A DNA stretch of 64,000 nt from Alphaproteobacteria bacterium (GTDB lineage: Bacteria > Pseudomonadota > Alphaproteobacteria > UBA8366 > Aestuariispiraceae): NCBI GenBank assembly GCA_030065235.1, contig JASJDC010000002.1, positions 396,001 to 460,000 of the forward strand, given 5' to 3'. The notes under the pieces are model-generated. The model worked only from the letters and a program-made list of their open reading frames with translations. It did not search any database and had not been told where the DNA came from. This document shows positions 17,106 to 27,219 of the stretch, in pieces. Each line of letters begins with the position of its first letter. The stretch's first letter is position 1. The translations under genes and the position numbers were made by a program.

Positions 17106-18287
17106 CTAGTCCGACGGCGCTTCAGGCAGGAAGAACCGCGTCAGTACGCCCTCATAGATCCGGCTCAGAGCCTCGACATCCTCGGTCGCCACCTGCTCGT
17201 CGACCTGATGCATGGTCTTGCCGACCAGGCCGAAATCGACGACGGGGCAATAATCCTTGATGAAGCGGGAATCCGACGTGCCGCCGGTGGTGCTGAGTTC
17301 CGGCGCGCGGCCGACCACATCCTCGCAGGCCGCCATCAGGATTTCCGACAACTCGCCCGGCGGGGTCAGGAAGGACTCGCCGGAGACCGCAACCTTCATC
17401 CGGTAGCGATCGGCGCCGCCGGCCGCCTTGTCCAGCGTCTCCCGCAGCATCTCGATCAAGGCGGCCGAGTCATGCAGATCGTTGAAACGAATGTTGAAGA
17501 CCGCCTGCGCCTCCCCGGGAATGACATTCGTCGCGCTGTTGCCGATATCGATGGTTGAGACCGCCAGGGTCGAGGCCTGAAAATGGTCGCTGCCTTGGTC
17601 CAGCTCCAACTCGGTCAGCGCTTTCAACATATCGACCAGCCGATGCGCGGCGTTGTCCGCCAGATGCGGATAGCCGGTATGGCCCTGACGGCCGAGCGCA
17701 GTGAGGGTGACATTCAGGCTGCCGCGGCGGCCGATCTTCACCATCTCGCCCAGGCTTTGCGGATTGGTCGGCTCGCCTGTGATGCAGGCGTCGAATGTCT
17801 CGCCATCTTCGGCCAGCGCCTCCAGCATCTTGCGCGTGCCATTCACCGCCGGCCCTTCCTCGTCGCCGGTAATCAGCAGACAGATCGAACCGGTCTCCGG
17901 CCCATGCCGGTCGATGAAGCGCTGGGCGGCGGCGACAAAAGAGGCGATCGCGCCCTTCATGTCCGACGCGCCGCGCCCGAACAGGACGCCATCCCGGACC
18001 GAGCCAGAGAACGGGTCCTCGGACCAGGCGTCGGCGTCGCCGACCGGCACGACATCGACATGACCGGCGAACATGAAGACCGGACCCCGCGTGCCGATCC
18101 GTGCATAGAGATTATCGACCGGCGCCGTGCCGTCCTCGCTAAACGGCATGCGCCGGCAGGCGAAGCCGATCTCTTCGAGGCGCGCCTGCAGCAGGTCCAA
18201 GACGCCCGCCTCAAGCGGCGTGACGCTGGGTCTGCGGATCAGCGCCGAGGCGAAATCCACCGGGTCGATGGTCAAACGATCCGCCAA
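17106..18287 (-). CDS. dapE: Succinyl-diaminopimelate desuccinylase DapE
   Basis: Hydrolyses N-succinyl-L,L-diaminopimelate to L,L-diaminopimelate and succinate for lysine and peptidoglycan synthesis. The 393-residue M20-family protein has metal ligands in FAGHVDVVP (H76, D78), D109 in ASDMKGAIA, and TGDEEGPA with the catalytic glutamate. The C-terminal [10 protein letters not shown] is diagnostic for DapE. It lies 26 bases downstream of dapD on the same strand, the usual pairing in alphaproteobacteria. Confidence 0.95.
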   Translation of the reverse strand: MADRLTIDPVDFASALIRRPSVTPLEAGVLDLLQARLEEIGFACRRMPFSEDGTAPVDNLYARIGTRGPVFMFAGHVDVVPVGDADAWSEDPFSGSVRDGVLFGRGASDMKGAIASFVAAAQRFIDRHGPETGSICLLITGDEEGPAVNGTRKMLEALAEDGETFDACITGEPTNPQSLGEMVKIGRRGSLNVTLTALGRQGHTGYPHLADNAAHRLVDMLKALTELELDQGSDHFQASTLAVSTIDIGNSATNVIPGEAQAVFNIRFNDLHDSAALIEMLRETLDKAAGGADRYRMKVAVSGESFLTPPGELSEILMAACEDVVGRAPELSTTGGTSDSRFIKDYCPVVDFGLVGKTMHQVDEQVATEDVEALSRIYEGVLTRFFLPEAPSD

Positions 18288-18313
18288 GGCGGCCTCCCTT
18301 TCGGCGCCGAAAC

Positions 18314-19159
18314 TTAGTCGCGCAGCAAATCGTTGATCGAGGTCTTGGAGCGGGTGCGCTCATCCACGCGCTTGATGATCACCGCGCAGTAGAGGCTTGG
18401 CCCCGGCGATCCGTCCGGCAGCGGTTTGCCCGGCAGGCTGCCCGACACGACGACGGAATAGGCGGGGACGCGGCCCATGAAGGTCTCGCCCGTATGACGA
18501 TCGATGATCTTGGTGCTGGCCCCGATGAAGACGCCCATCGAGATCACCGAGCCTTCCTCAACGACGACGCCTTCGACGACTTCGGACCGGGCGCCGATGA
18601 AGCAATTGTCCTCGATCACGACCGGGCCGGCCTGCAGCGGCTCCAGCACGCCGCCGATCCCGGCGCCGCCGGAGAGATGCACATTCTTGCCGATCTGCGC
18701 GCAAGAGCCGACGGTCGCCCAGGTGTCGACCATCGTGCCGCTGTCGACATAGGCCCCGAGATTCACGAAGCTGGGCATCAGGACGACACTGGGCGCGATA
18801 TAGGCGGAGCGGCGGACGATGCAGTTCGGCACAGCGCGGAAGCCCGCCTCGCGGAACCGGTTCTCGCCCCAGCCTTCGAACTTGCTGGGCACCTTGTCCC
18901 ACCAGGATGTGTTCTCGCCTGGCCCGCCTTCGATCAGGCCCATATCGTTCAGGCGGAAGGACAACAGCACCGCCTTTTTCAGCCATTGATTGACCGTCCA
19001 ACCCTCGACGCCTTTTTCGGCGACCCGCGCCTCGCCGGCATCCAGAAGATTCAACGCCTCTTCGACCGCTTCCCGCACTTCGCCGGTGGTGGCGGGGGAA
19101 ATCTCGTCCCGCGCCTCGAACGCGGATTCGATGGTCGATTGCAGATCGGCGGTCGTCAT
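18314..19159 (-). CDS. dapD: Tetrahydrodipicolinate N-succinyltransferase DapD
   Basis: Succinylates tetrahydrodipicolinate with succinyl-CoA, the committed step of the succinylase branch of lysine synthesis. The 281-residue protein is full length, with an N-terminal helical part and a left-handed beta-helix built of hexapeptide repeats (for example [20 protein letters not shown]). The family's C-terminal [11 protein letters not shown] is present. It leads a dapD-dapE operon. Together they show that this organism uses the succinylated pathway to diaminopimelate. Confidence 0.96.
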   Translation of the reverse strand: MTTADLQSTIESAFEARDEISPATTGEVREAVEEALNLLDAGEARVAEKGVEGWTVNQWLKKAVLLSFRLNDMGLIEGGPGENTSWWDKVPSKFEGWGENRFREAGFRAVPNCIVRRSAYIAPSVVLMPSFVNLGAYVDSGTMVDTWATVGSCAQIGKNVHLSGGAGIGGVLEPLQAGPVVIEDNCFIGARSEVVEGVVVEEGSVISMGVFIGASTKIIDRHTGETFMGRVPAYSVVVSGSLPGKPLPDGSPGPSLYCAVIIKRVDERTRSKTSINDLLRD

Positions 19160-19274
19160 CAGTGTCTCCTCAATGGGCGGCGCAGCGAGGGATCCGCCGC
19201 GCGCGGCGCTTATCTGCCCGAAGCGGCGGATGGATTCAACCGACGCTGCGCGCCTGTCGCGCTGTGCTGTTTGC

Positions 19275-20000
19275 TTAGGCCTGTGTCAGAGCGTCCAGCC
19301 AGGCGGCCAGATCGTTGGTGCGATGATGGATATGGTCATCGTCACCCTCTTGCGGATGCGCCCAGACCGCTTCGGTCATCACCCAGACGGTGGCCATACC
19401 GAGCGCCGCGGGGTGGCGCAGATTCTTCGCCATATCTTCGACCATCACGGCGCCAACCGGGTCGATTTCATGCTCGACCAGCAGCTTGTCATAGGGATCG
19501 GGATTCGGTTTCGGCACATAATCCGACGCGACAATGTCGTAGATCGCGTCGAAGCGATCGGCGATCGCCAAGCGCTCTAGCACGGCCTCGGCGTGTTTGA
19601 CCGTCCCGTTGGTGAAGATCAGCTTTCGGCCCGGCAGTCGGTCCAAAGCCGTCTCCAGGCGCAGGTCATGCGCGACCGGCGCATAGTCGATATCATGGAC
19701 GAAATCGAGAAAGTCGCCCGGATCGATCCCATGGTTCATCATCAGGCCGTTCAGCGTGGTGCCATGATCGCGGAAATACTGCTTCTGAAGCGTGCGCGCT
19801 TCGTCGCGCGGCAGGTCCAGCAATTCCGATACGAAAGCGCCCATCCGCACATCGATCTGAGCGAACAGATTGCAGGAAGATGGATAGAGCGTGTTGTCGA
19901 GATCGAATATCCAGGTATGCGCCGCGCGCAGGTCGTCAGGGTCGGCGGTCTCCCTACCGGGTGGCGAGTCGTTCGTTGCGCGGGCGCTTTCCTCATTCAT
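19275..20000 (-). CDS. HAD-superfamily pyrimidine 5'-nucleotidase
   Basis: A 241-residue haloacid dehalogenase-type phosphatase. The nucleophile motif is [10 protein letters not shown] (D33, D35, T37), motif II is FTNGT, and motif III/IV includes [11 protein letters not shown] and VEDMAKN. The pattern [10 protein letters not shown] is typical for the SDT1/Phm8-like pyrimidine nucleotidase group that dephosphorylates UMP and CMP. The first 28 residues are polar and probably disordered. It sits 115 bases upstream of dapD and is divergent from the diguanylate cyclase gene. Substrate is inferred from family only. Confidence 0.82.
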   Translation of the reverse strand: MNEESARATNDSPPGRETADPDDLRAAHTWIFDLDNTLYPSSCNLFAQIDVRMGAFVSELLDLPRDEARTLQKQYFRDHGTTLNGLMMNHGIDPGDFLDFVHDIDYAPVAHDLRLETALDRLPGRKLIFTNGTVKHAEAVLERLAIADRFDAIYDIVASDYVPKPNPDPYDKLLVEHEIDPVGAVMVEDMAKNLRHPAALGMATVWVMTEAVWAHPQEGDDDHIHHRTNDLAAWLDALTQA

Positions 20001-20068
20001 GGTCGTCTATACGGGCGATACCCATAGGCGGATTGCGGTTCGACCGCCGACATGGTTCTGATAACGTT

Positions 20069-21751
20069 ATGACCCGACCTGAGCCTTCCAAGAGCGAGGC
20101 GGCGCCGATCCGGCCGGACTCGCGCGCGGCCTATGCGCGGCTCTGCGCCCTCTATCCCGGCCCGTGTTTCCGTTGGCGCGGCGGTGAGACAGTAACTGCC
20201 GCAAATGAGGCGGCCGAACCGCTGACGATCGAACAAGACGGGATGGCGGCCTTGGCCGCTTTGTGCGAGGAGGCGTCCGCAGAAGGCGCGGGAAAGACCG
20301 CGACCATTGCGATTGCGACCCTCTCGGCGCGGTTTGAGGCCACGGCGCTGCCCTTGAGCGTGGGCGACGTTTTGGTCCTCTGCCGCGACCGAACCTTGGA
20401 CTCGCAGATCAATCAAGCGATGTCCCAGTCGCGCGGACTCTACAAGGATTTGGCCGACCTGGCCGGGGATTTCGTTTGGGAGACCGACGCGGACGGCCGT
20501 TTCTCCTTTATTTCGGCGCAGGGCGCGCTGGGACGTCCCGCCGTGGATTGGATCGGTCAGCGCCCCGAGACTTTCTACGCGCAACCGGCCTTGGCGCCGC
20601 GCCGCTCGCCCTTTTCGCCGCGTCAGGCGCTGCGCGATGTCGAGATTTGGATGACCGGACGCGACGGTGCGGAGCGCTGTCTGCTGATCTCAGGCCTGCC
20701 TGTACTGAGTCCCGACGGCGCCTATCTCGGCGCCCGGGGACTGGCGGTCGATGTCACCGAGGAGCGGCGATCGCAGGCGGCGTTGGCCGCAGCTCTCAGC
20801 CGAGAGGATCTGGCGCGGCACATCGTCAATCTGGTGCGCGGTCAGGATACGCCGGAAGCGATGCTGGAGACGGCGGCGCGCACGATCTGCCGCGCCGCCT
20901 CCGCCGCCGGCTGCGATATTTTCACGGCCGAGACCGGCGGCTGGCGGATCGCCGCCCGGTTCGGCGCCGGCCCTGACACAGCGGAGGCTCAGGACGCCGT
21001 CGCCGATTTGGCGTCGAAAGACGGCGACGGGTCGCGTGATGTCAGCCCGGCGGTCGGGGTGGTCACGCTCTATCGCGATCACGGCAATGGCGCGATCCTG
21101 CTTTGGCCGGACAAGACCGCCGGCGCGGCGTGGCGCGACGAAGCCGCCGCCTTGCTCGCCGTCGTCGAGGGACCCCTGGGCCTGGCCCTGCGTCAGATCG
21201 CCGATCAACAGGCCCTGGTCGCGATGGCCCGCACCGACGAGCTGACGCGCCTGCTCAACCGTCGCGCCTTCATGGCCGAACTCGCGACCGCGCTCGACCG
21301 CGCCAAACGCCACAAGGCGCCGGGCGCGCTGCTCTATATCGATCTTGATAATTTCAAACCGATCAACGACACGCATGGGCATGAGGCGGGGGATCGGGCG
21401 CTGATGGCGATCGCCGAGGTCCTGCGCGGCCACAGCCGGCGCTACGATCTGGCGGCGCGGCTGGGCGGCGATGAATTTGCGCTATGGCTAGACGAGACCG
21501 ACGGCGATACGGCGGAAAGCCGGGCCTGGGAGCTGCGCGACGCCGTGCGGGCGCTGGATGTGGAGAGCGGCGCGCCGGACAAGCCCTTCGGCCTCTCCAT
21601 CGGCGTCGCGGTGCATGGGATGCATGATCGGGAAGGCTTTGAGCTGAAGGACTTGCTGAACCAGGCGGACGCCGCGATGTACCGCGCCAAAAAGGCCGGC
21701 AAGAACAGCGTCTATGTCGCCCGCGATCCGAGTGTGGAGGCGGCGCCATGA
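20069..21751 (+). CDS. Diguanylate cyclase with PAS sensor domain
   Basis: Makes cyclic di-GMP from GTP. The 560-residue protein has no membrane segment, so it is cytoplasmic. Domains in order: a poorly conserved N-terminal region, a PAS domain (about 125-240; LAGDFVWETDADGRFSFIS), a GAF-like stretch (about 255-385), and a GGDEF domain (about 395-550). The active site GGDEF is intact at residues 466-470. The inhibitory I-site RxxD is present as RRYD (457-460), so product inhibition is expected. The ATG at 20069 is preferred over longer open frame because the upstream part overlaps the divergent gene. Its stop overlaps the next start (ATGA), so the DUF2336 protein is made together with it. Confidence 0.92.
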   Translation: MTRPEPSKSEAAPIRPDSRAAYARLCALYPGPCFRWRGGETVTAANEAAEPLTIEQDGMAALAALCEEASAEGAGKTATIAIATLSARFEATALPLSVGDVLVLCRDRTLDSQINQAMSQSRGLYKDLADLAGDFVWETDADGRFSFISAQGALGRPAVDWIGQRPETFYAQPALAPRRSPFSPRQALRDVEIWMTGRDGAERCLLISGLPVLSPDGAYLGARGLAVDVTEERRSQAALAAALSREDLARHIVNLVRGQDTPEAMLETAARTICRAASAAGCDIFTAETGGWRIAARFGAGPDTAEAQDAVADLASKDGDGSRDVSPAVGVVTLYRDHGNGAILLWPDKTAGAAWRDEAAALLAVVEGPLGLALRQIADQQALVAMARTDELTRLLNRRAFMAELATALDRAKRHKAPGALLYIDLDNFKPINDTHGHEAGDRALMAIAEVLRGHSRRYDLAARLGGDEFALWLDETDGDTAESRAWELRDAVRALDVESGAPDKPFGLSIGVAVHGMHDREGFELKDLLNQADAAMYRAKKAGKNSVYVARDPSVEAAP

Positions 21752-23025
21752 GTGAGCCGCGCCTGCCCAAGGCCATCAGCTACGAAGAGTCGAAGGCGTT
21801 GGCGCAGGACGCCGATCCCGGCGTGCGGCGAGCCTTGGCGCATCATCCTGACACCAAACCCGAAGTCTTGTATTTCCTGGCCGAGGACGCCGACGCCGGC
21901 GTTCGGCGGGCCATCGCCGAGAATGACCGGACGCCGCGGCAGGCGGACCTGCTGCTGACCGGCGACAGCGAGGTCGCCATCCGCGAGGCCTTGGCGGAAA
22001 AGGTCAAACGGCTAACGCCCGCTCTATCCGCTGGGGACAAGGACGCGGTCTATGACGCGACCGTCCGCGTTCTCGAGACCCTGGCGCGCGATCAGGTGGT
22101 CAAGATTCGCACCCTGGTGGCCGAAGCTCTGAAGGATATCGTCGACGCGCCGGCGCACGTCATCCGCGCGCTGGCGCAGGACAGCGAGATTGCGGTCAGC
22201 GGTCCGGTGCTGCAATTCTCACCGGTCCTGACCGATGCGGATCTGCTGTCGATCATCCGGTCGGGCGCGGTTCAAGACGCCCTGGCCGCCATCTCGCGCC
22301 GGTCGGTTTTGCGCGAAGGCGTCGCCGACGCGGTGGTGGAGTTCGGCGACGAGCGCACCATTGCGATCCTGCTGGCCAACGGCTCGGCGCAGATCCGCGA
22401 GGAGACGCTGGACGCCCTGGTCGAGCGCGCCGCGCCCAACCCGTCCTGGCATGCGCCCCTGGTCAGCCGGCCGATCCTGCCCGCTAACGCCGCACGGCTG
22501 TTGGCGGGCTTCGTCGCCCGGGCGCTGCTCGACCGGCTGCGCGCCCGTACCGATCTGCCCGCCGATGTGGTTGAGGCGGTGGCGGAAGCCGTGTCCGAAC
22601 GGCTTCAAACCGACGAAGATGCGGGCGCGGACGATCTCGACGACTCCGATTGGGCTGACGATCAGGTTTCCGAGGCGGATATCGACGCGCTGCATGACCA
22701 GGGGAGGCTGACGCCTGAGACGATCCTGGACGCCGCTGAAGAAGGCCGGAAACGATTCGCTGAAATGGCGCTGGCCAAGTGCGCCGGCGTCGGCCGCAAA
22801 ACGGCGACCCGGGCCGTCGCGCAGAAGAGCGCCAAGGGGCTTTTGGCGCTCTCCTGGAAGGCGGGCCTGACCCCGTCCCAGGCGGTCGCCATTCAGGTCA
22901 GGCTGGGCGGTCTGCCGCCCGGGGACGCCCTTGGCGGCGGCGATGGCGACGCAGGAATCGGAAGCGGAGGCTGGCCGCTCTCGGACGAGGATATGGAATG
23001 GCAGTTGGAGTTCTTCGGCGAGTGA
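21748..23025 (+). CDS. DUF2336 protein, HEAT-like repeat, coupled to the diguanylate cyclase
   Basis: A 425-residue cytoplasmic protein of the DUF2336 family, found mainly in alphaproteobacteria. The first 250 residues are short helical repeats with recurring patterns such as DADPGVRRALAHHPDT, DADAGVRRAIAEND and DSEVAIREALAEKV, in steps of about 23-24 residues, as in HEAT or leucine-rich-variant solenoids. An acidic linker (DEDAGADDLDDSDWADD, about 290-306) separates these from a C-terminal domain (SEADIDALHDQGRLT onward). It starts inside the cyclase stop codon (ATGA). Solenoid form suggests a protein-binding partner in c-di-GMP signalling. That is inference. Confidence 0.85.
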   Translation: MSEPRLPKAISYEESKALAQDADPGVRRALAHHPDTKPEVLYFLAEDADAGVRRAIAENDRTPRQADLLLTGDSEVAIREALAEKVKRLTPALSAGDKDAVYDATVRVLETLARDQVVKIRTLVAEALKDIVDAPAHVIRALAQDSEIAVSGPVLQFSPVLTDADLLSIIRSGAVQDALAAISRRSVLREGVADAVVEFGDERTIAILLANGSAQIREETLDALVERAAPNPSWHAPLVSRPILPANAARLLAGFVARALLDRLRARTDLPADVVEAVAEAVSERLQTDEDAGADDLDDSDWADDQVSEADIDALHDQGRLTPETILDAAEEGRKRFAEMALAKCAGVGRKTATRAVAQKSAKGLLALSWKAGLTPSQAVAIQVRLGGLPPGDALGGGDGDAGIGSGGWPLSDEDMEWQLEFFGE

Positions 23026-23040
23026 CGTGGCTTAAGAGCG

Positions 23041-23964
23041 TCAGCGTCGGATGATCGTGCCCGACCCGTGGACGGTGAACATTTCCAACAGGATCGCATG
23101 CGGCACCCTGCCGTCCAGCACGACCGCCGCCTCGACGCCGTTCCGCACCGCGTCCATGCAAGTCTCAATCTTGGGAATCATGCCGCCGGTCAAGGTCCCG
23201 TCGGTCATCAACGCTTGCGCTTCCTCGACCGTCATGTCCGAGATGATCTGACCTTCCTTATCCATCACGCCAGCGACATCGGTGAGCATTAACAGCCGCC
23301 GCGCGTTCATCGCCCCGGCGATGGCGCCCGCAAAAGTATCCGCGTTGATGTTGAAGGTCTCACCGCCCATACCCAGTCCAATCGGCGCGATCACCGGAAT
23401 GATATCGGTCGCCAACATATTGGTGAGAATGGTCGGGTCCACGGCGACCGGCTCGCCGACAAAGCCCAAATCCAAGACCCGTTCGATCTGAGAATCGGGG
23501 TCGCGCCGCGTCCGGGTCAGTTTGCGGGCGCGCATCAGGCCGCCATCTTTGCCGGAGATGCCGACGCCGCGCCCGCCTGCTTCGACCAAAGCGCCGCTGA
23601 CGCTCTTGTTGATCTGGCCGCTAAGCACCATCTCGACGACCCCGACCGCCGCTTCGTCGGTCACGCGCAAACCGTCGACGAACTCGCTCTGGATCGCCAT
23701 CTTCTCCAGCATGGCGCCGATCTGCGGGCCGCCGCCATGCACAATGATCGGGTGCACGCCGCATTGCTTCAGCAGCACCACGTCGCGGGCGAAATGCTGG
23801 GCGAGATCGGAATCGCCCATCGCGTGGCCGCCATATTTGATCACCAGCGTCTCGCCCGCATAGCGGCGCATATAGGGCAAGGCCTCGGTCAGGATCCCGG
23901 CCTGGGCCAACCACTCGGCCCGTCGTCTGGATTTTTGCTCTTGCTGCGCTGACTCGTTTTTCAT
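23041..23964 (-). CDS. argB: Acetylglutamate kinase ArgB
   Basis: Phosphorylates N-acetylglutamate in arginine synthesis. The 307-residue protein has the amino-acid-kinase motifs [11 protein letters not shown] near residue 43, the Gly-rich [11 protein letters not shown], and [22 protein letters not shown]. Length and the presence of an N-terminal helix suggest the arginine-sensitive hexameric type, although this is an inference. It is followed downstream on the same strand by engB 42 bases upstream of its start. It converges with the DUF2336 gene, 15 bases away. Confidence 0.96.
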   Translation of the reverse strand: MKNESAQQEQKSRRRAEWLAQAGILTEALPYMRRYAGETLVIKYGGHAMGDSDLAQHFARDVVLLKQCGVHPIIVHGGGPQIGAMLEKMAIQSEFVDGLRVTDEAAVGVVEMVLSGQINKSVSGALVEAGGRGVGISGKDGGLMRARKLTRTRRDPDSQIERVLDLGFVGEPVAVDPTILTNMLATDIIPVIAPIGLGMGGETFNINADTFAGAIAGAMNARRLLMLTDVAGVMDKEGQIISDMTVEEAQALMTDGTLTGGMIPKIETCMDAVRNGVEAAVVLDGRVPHAILLEMFTVHGSGTIIRR

Positions 23965-24006
23965 CGACCGAACCCTACCCTGACGCCACTCGGCGAGAGG
24001 CTTACC

Positions 24007-24669
24007 TTACGGCGCGGGCCGCGCCAAGCCGACCAGCGCCGCGCGCAACTCGACAATGCCGCGCGATTTCTGAGACGAGGTGACCAGAACCTCCGGGCGC
24101 GCCGCCGCGCGTTTCTTCAGCGCCTCTTCGGTCTCGGCCCGGACACGCTCCAGTTCCGCCGATTTCAGCTTATCGCTCTTGGTCAGCACGACCTGATAGG
24201 AAACCGCCGCGCTGTCCAGCCCGTCCATGACCGCCCGGTCGCCGGCGCCGACGCCGCGCCGCGCATCGATCAACAAGCAAAGCCGGCGCAATTCGACCCG
24301 GCCGCGCAGGTAATCCTGGATCAAGCGGTTCCAGCCATCGACCAGGGTCTTCGGCGCTTTCGCATAGCCATAACCCGGCATATCGACCAGACGCAGCGCG
24401 CCGTCCGCGATATTGAACAAATTGAGCGCCTGGGTCCGGCCCGGCGTGTTGCTGGTGCGCGCCATGTCGCGGCGGCCGATCAGGGCGTTCAGCAGGCTGG
24501 ATTTGCCGACATTGGAGCGGCCGGCGAAAGCGACCTCGACCACGCCGTCATCGGGCAGATCGTCGATCCGGACCACGCTCTTCTCGAAGAGGCAGGGTTT
24601 GGCGAAAAGCTTTCTCGCCTCGGCGATCGCTTCATCCGCGTCGGGCTCGGAGGTGAACTCGCCGGGCAT
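24007..24669 (-). CDS. engB: Ribosome-biogenesis GTPase EngB (YihA/YsxC)
   Basis: A GTPase that helps assemble the large ribosomal subunit. The 220-residue protein has the full GTP-binding set: P-loop GRSNVGKSS (50-58), switch NTPGRTQ, DMPGYGYA and TKSDK. The usual EngB N-terminus (FAKPCLFEKSVVRIDDLPD) is present. The gene lies between yidC and argB on the same strand (29 and 42 bases from them), an order seen in many alphaproteobacteria. Confidence 0.95.
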   Translation of the reverse strand: MPGEFTSEPDADEAIAEARKLFAKPCLFEKSVVRIDDLPDDGVVEVAFAGRSNVGKSSLLNALIGRRDMARTSNTPGRTQALNLFNIADGALRLVDMPGYGYAKAPKTLVDGWNRLIQDYLRGRVELRRLCLLIDARRGVGAGDRAVMDGLDSAAVSYQVVLTKSDKLKSAELERVRAETEEALKKRAAARPEVLVTSSQKSRGIVELRAALVGLARPAP

Positions 24670-24698
24670 GTCGGTTCCTCACAGGGGGCCGGGCCAGG

Positions 24699-26480
24699 TC
24701 AGGATTTGGCCGCGTCGCTCGCCTTTCCGCCGCCGATCGCCACCCCCATGCGCCGCATGATGACATATTGCTGCAGGATCGACAGGGAGTTGTTCCAGGC
24801 CCAATAGATCACCAGCCCGGCCGGGAAGGTGCCGAGCAGGAAGGTGAAGAAGAAAGGCATCAGCAAGAAGATCTTGGCCTGGACCGGATCGGCCGGCGCC
24901 GGGTTCAGCTTCTGCTGCAGATACATGGTCAGACCCATGATCACCGGCCAGATTCCGATATTCAGGATGGCCAAGATTGCCGGGACTTCCCACGGAAACA
25001 GGCCGAAGCCGGTCAGCAATCCCAATGGATCGGGCGCTGAAAGATCGCGGATCCAACCGAAGAACGGCGCATGCCGCATCTCGATGGTCACGAACAGAAC
25101 TTTATAGAGCGCGAAGAAGACAGGGATCTGAACCAGGATCGGCAAACAGCCCGAGAGCGGGTTCACCTTCTCCTTCTTATACAGTTCCATCATCTCCGTG
25201 TTCAGCTTCTGGCGGTCGTCGCCGTATCGCTCCTTCAGCTCGACCATTTTCGGCTGCAGCAGCTTCATCTTGCTCATGGATTTGTAGGATTTGTTGGCCA
25301 ACGGGAAGAAGGCCAGCTTGATCCCCACTGTCAGCGCCAAAATCGCCAGACCGAAATTCCCCAACACCCCGTTCAGCCAGTTGATCGCGTAAAAGATCGG
25401 CTTGGTCAGCCAATAGAACCAGCCGAAATCGACCGCCAGATCGAAATTCGCAATGCCATAATCCGCAGAATACTGATCCAGAAGCGTCGTAATCTTAGCG
25501 CCGGCGAACAACCGGCTCGTCATCTCGAAGCTTTCCCGCGGCGCCAGGGAAACCGCATCGGTCAGGAAATCCGCCTGGTATTTCTCGATCCCACCGGGCG
25601 CTTGCGCGTTGAAACTTGTCCGAACGCTTTTCTCTTGGTCCGGGACTAGGGCGACGAGCCAATATTTGTCGGTGATGCCCAACCAGCCGCCTGTCGTGTT
25701 CTGCTGCTCGCGGCCCGACTCCAAGAGGTCGTCATAGTCGATCTCTTTCAGCGTCTCATCGAAGACGCCGAGCAGCCCCTCGTGCAAAATATAGAAACCT
25801 AGTGTTTCCGGCGTACCGGTCCGGGAGATCAGGCCGTAGGGCGAAATCGCGACCGTCTCGTCGCCGCCATTGGCCACCCGCTGCGTGATCGTGAAAAGAT
25901 AATCCTCGTCGAGCGCGATTTCCTGCTCGAACACCATCCCGACGTCGTTTGTCCAGCGCAGCGTCACCGGGTTCTCCGGCGTCAATTCGGCGCGATCCGC
26001 CGTCCAGACGCTGCCGCCGTCTGGGGTCTGAACGCCTTGGCCGAGCCAGCCGAACTCCGCGTAGTAGGGTCGCTCGCCGCCATGCGGGGTCAGCAGGACG
26101 ATATTGTCGCTGTCTTCCTCAATGGTCTCGCGATAATTCCTCAGCACCAAATCGTCGATCCGCGCCCCCCGCAACGAGATCGAGCCACGCAACAAATCCG
26201 ACTCAATCGTCACCCGCGGCGTTTCGCTTAGCGCTGCGGCGCGCGATTGCGGAAAATCGGCGGCCGATTGGAGTTCAGTGGGGATCTCCGAGCCGAGTTG
26301 CGGCGCGACGCCGGCCGACTGTCTGCTCGGGCTCGCCTCGGAATCCAGCGCCTGTTGGGCCTGCAGCGCGTCTTGCCGGGCTTCCTGGCGCGGCGCCTCA
26401 TACAGGAACTGCCAGGCCATCAGAACCACAACCGAGAGCAGGATCGCCAGGATCAGGTTCTTCTTGTCGCTGTCGCCCAT
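24699..26480 (-). CDS. yidC: Membrane protein insertase YidC
   Basis: Inserts and folds inner-membrane proteins, alone or with SecYEG. The protein is about 593 residues if translated from the ATG at 26480; the frame is open to 26750 but that region overlaps rnpA. An adjacent GTG one codon upstream is an alternative with better spacing to GGAGG. Features: N-terminal helix (LILAILLSVVVLMAWQFLY), a large periplasmic P1 domain (about 60-360) and a C-terminal insertase core with five helices beginning near FYWLTKPIFYAINWLNG. It follows rnpA by 92 bases; no yidD gene fits between them. Confidence 0.96.
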   Translation of the reverse strand: MGDSDKKNLILAILLSVVVLMAWQFLYEAPRQEARQDALQAQQALDSEASPSRQSAGVAPQLGSEIPTELQSAADFPQSRAAALSETPRVTIESDLLRGSISLRGARIDDLVLRNYRETIEEDSDNIVLLTPHGGERPYYAEFGWLGQGVQTPDGGSVWTADRAELTPENPVTLRWTNDVGMVFEQEIALDEDYLFTITQRVANGGDETVAISPYGLISRTGTPETLGFYILHEGLLGVFDETLKEIDYDDLLESGREQQNTTGGWLGITDKYWLVALVPDQEKSVRTSFNAQAPGGIEKYQADFLTDAVSLAPRESFEMTSRLFAGAKITTLLDQYSADYGIANFDLAVDFGWFYWLTKPIFYAINWLNGVLGNFGLAILALTVGIKLAFFPLANKSYKSMSKMKLLQPKMVELKERYGDDRQKLNTEMMELYKKEKVNPLSGCLPILVQIPVFFALYKVLFVTIEMRHAPFFGWIRDLSAPDPLGLLTGFGLFPWEVPAILAILNIGIWPVIMGLTMYLQQKLNPAPADPVQAKIFLLMPFFFTFLLGTFPAGLVIYWAWNNSLSILQQYVIMRRMGVAIGGGKASDAAKS

Positions 26481-26572
26481 CACTTTCGGGGGTCCTCCAG
26501 ACGCGTCATCGGTCGTCGGTTGTGGGGTTTTCGTCTTTGGTCGCGGATGTCGGGAAAACGCGTCGCCGCCGA

Positions 26573-26989
26573 TTATGGACCGGCGACCGGTTGTGACGCA
26601 CCGGCGGCGCGATGGCCAGCCTTTTCGCACCAAACTTTCAGGCGTTTCATCGCACGGATCAAATCCTGGCGCAGATCCGGATAGGCGCGGTCGGGCGTCG
26701 CGGCGCGGGCGATCAGCACATAGTCGACGCCGGGCGCGCCGTGCTTGCACAGAAGCTCGTCGGACAGCGCGCGCAGCCGGCGCTTAGCCCTGTTGCGAAT
26801 GACCGCCCCGCCGACCTTTTTGCTTGCTGTAAACCCGACGCGCTTCGTTGGTCCTGCATCGCCCACCGACACTTCACCGGGGTCGCGCCGGCGAATCTGC
26901 AGCACCAGACCGGGTTGCGGCGCGCTTGCGCCGCTGCGCGAGGCGGCCACGAAATCACGCCGTTTCTTCAGTCGGATCGCTTCGGTCAT
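26573..26989 (-). CDS. rnpA: Ribonuclease P protein component RnpA
   Basis: Protein subunit of RNase P, which trims the 5' leader of tRNAs. The protein has 138 residues. The RNA-binding motif is complete in VGFTASKKVGGAVIRNRAKRRLRA. The C-terminal 25 residues are an extension, longer than in E. coli. It is downstream of rpmH, with a gap of 95 bases, and upstream of yidC. The normal neighbour yidD, often overlapping rnpA, is missing here. Confidence 0.95.
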   Translation of the reverse strand: MTEAIRLKKRRDFVAASRSGASAPQPGLVLQIRRRDPGEVSVGDAGPTKRVGFTASKKVGGAVIRNRAKRRLRALSDELLCKHGAPGVDYVLIARAATPDRAYPDLRQDLIRAMKRLKVWCEKAGHRAAGASQPVAGP

Positions 26990-27084
26990 GCCGTGCGGTC
27001 GTTCGCCCTTCTCACGCCGCGTGAGCCGCTCCGCAGCCGAAACATACGGTTCAGAAGCACGACTGCGGCTGTGAGGGTCGCTTG

Positions 27085-27219
27085 TCAGGCGGAGAGGCGG
27101 GCGCGGCCCTTACGGCGGCGAGACGCCAAGACGTTCTGGCCGCCTTTGGTGGCCATACGCGACCGGAACCCGTGGCGGCGCTTGCGAACAAGCCGGCTCG
27201 GCTGGAATGTACGTTTCAC
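27085..27219 (-). CDS. rpmH: 50S ribosomal protein L34
   Basis: A 44-residue ribosomal protein, too short to be found by simple length cut-offs. The start is GTG at 27219 with GGAGA eight bases before it. The sequence [18 protein letters not shown], followed by [18 protein letters not shown], is the L34 family pattern almost unchanged. It begins the rpmH-rnpA-yidC operon. Codon usage and basic composition fit a ribosomal protein. Confidence 0.97.
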   Translation of the reverse strand: MKRTFQPSRLVRKRRHGFRSRMATKGGQNVLASRRRKGRARLSA

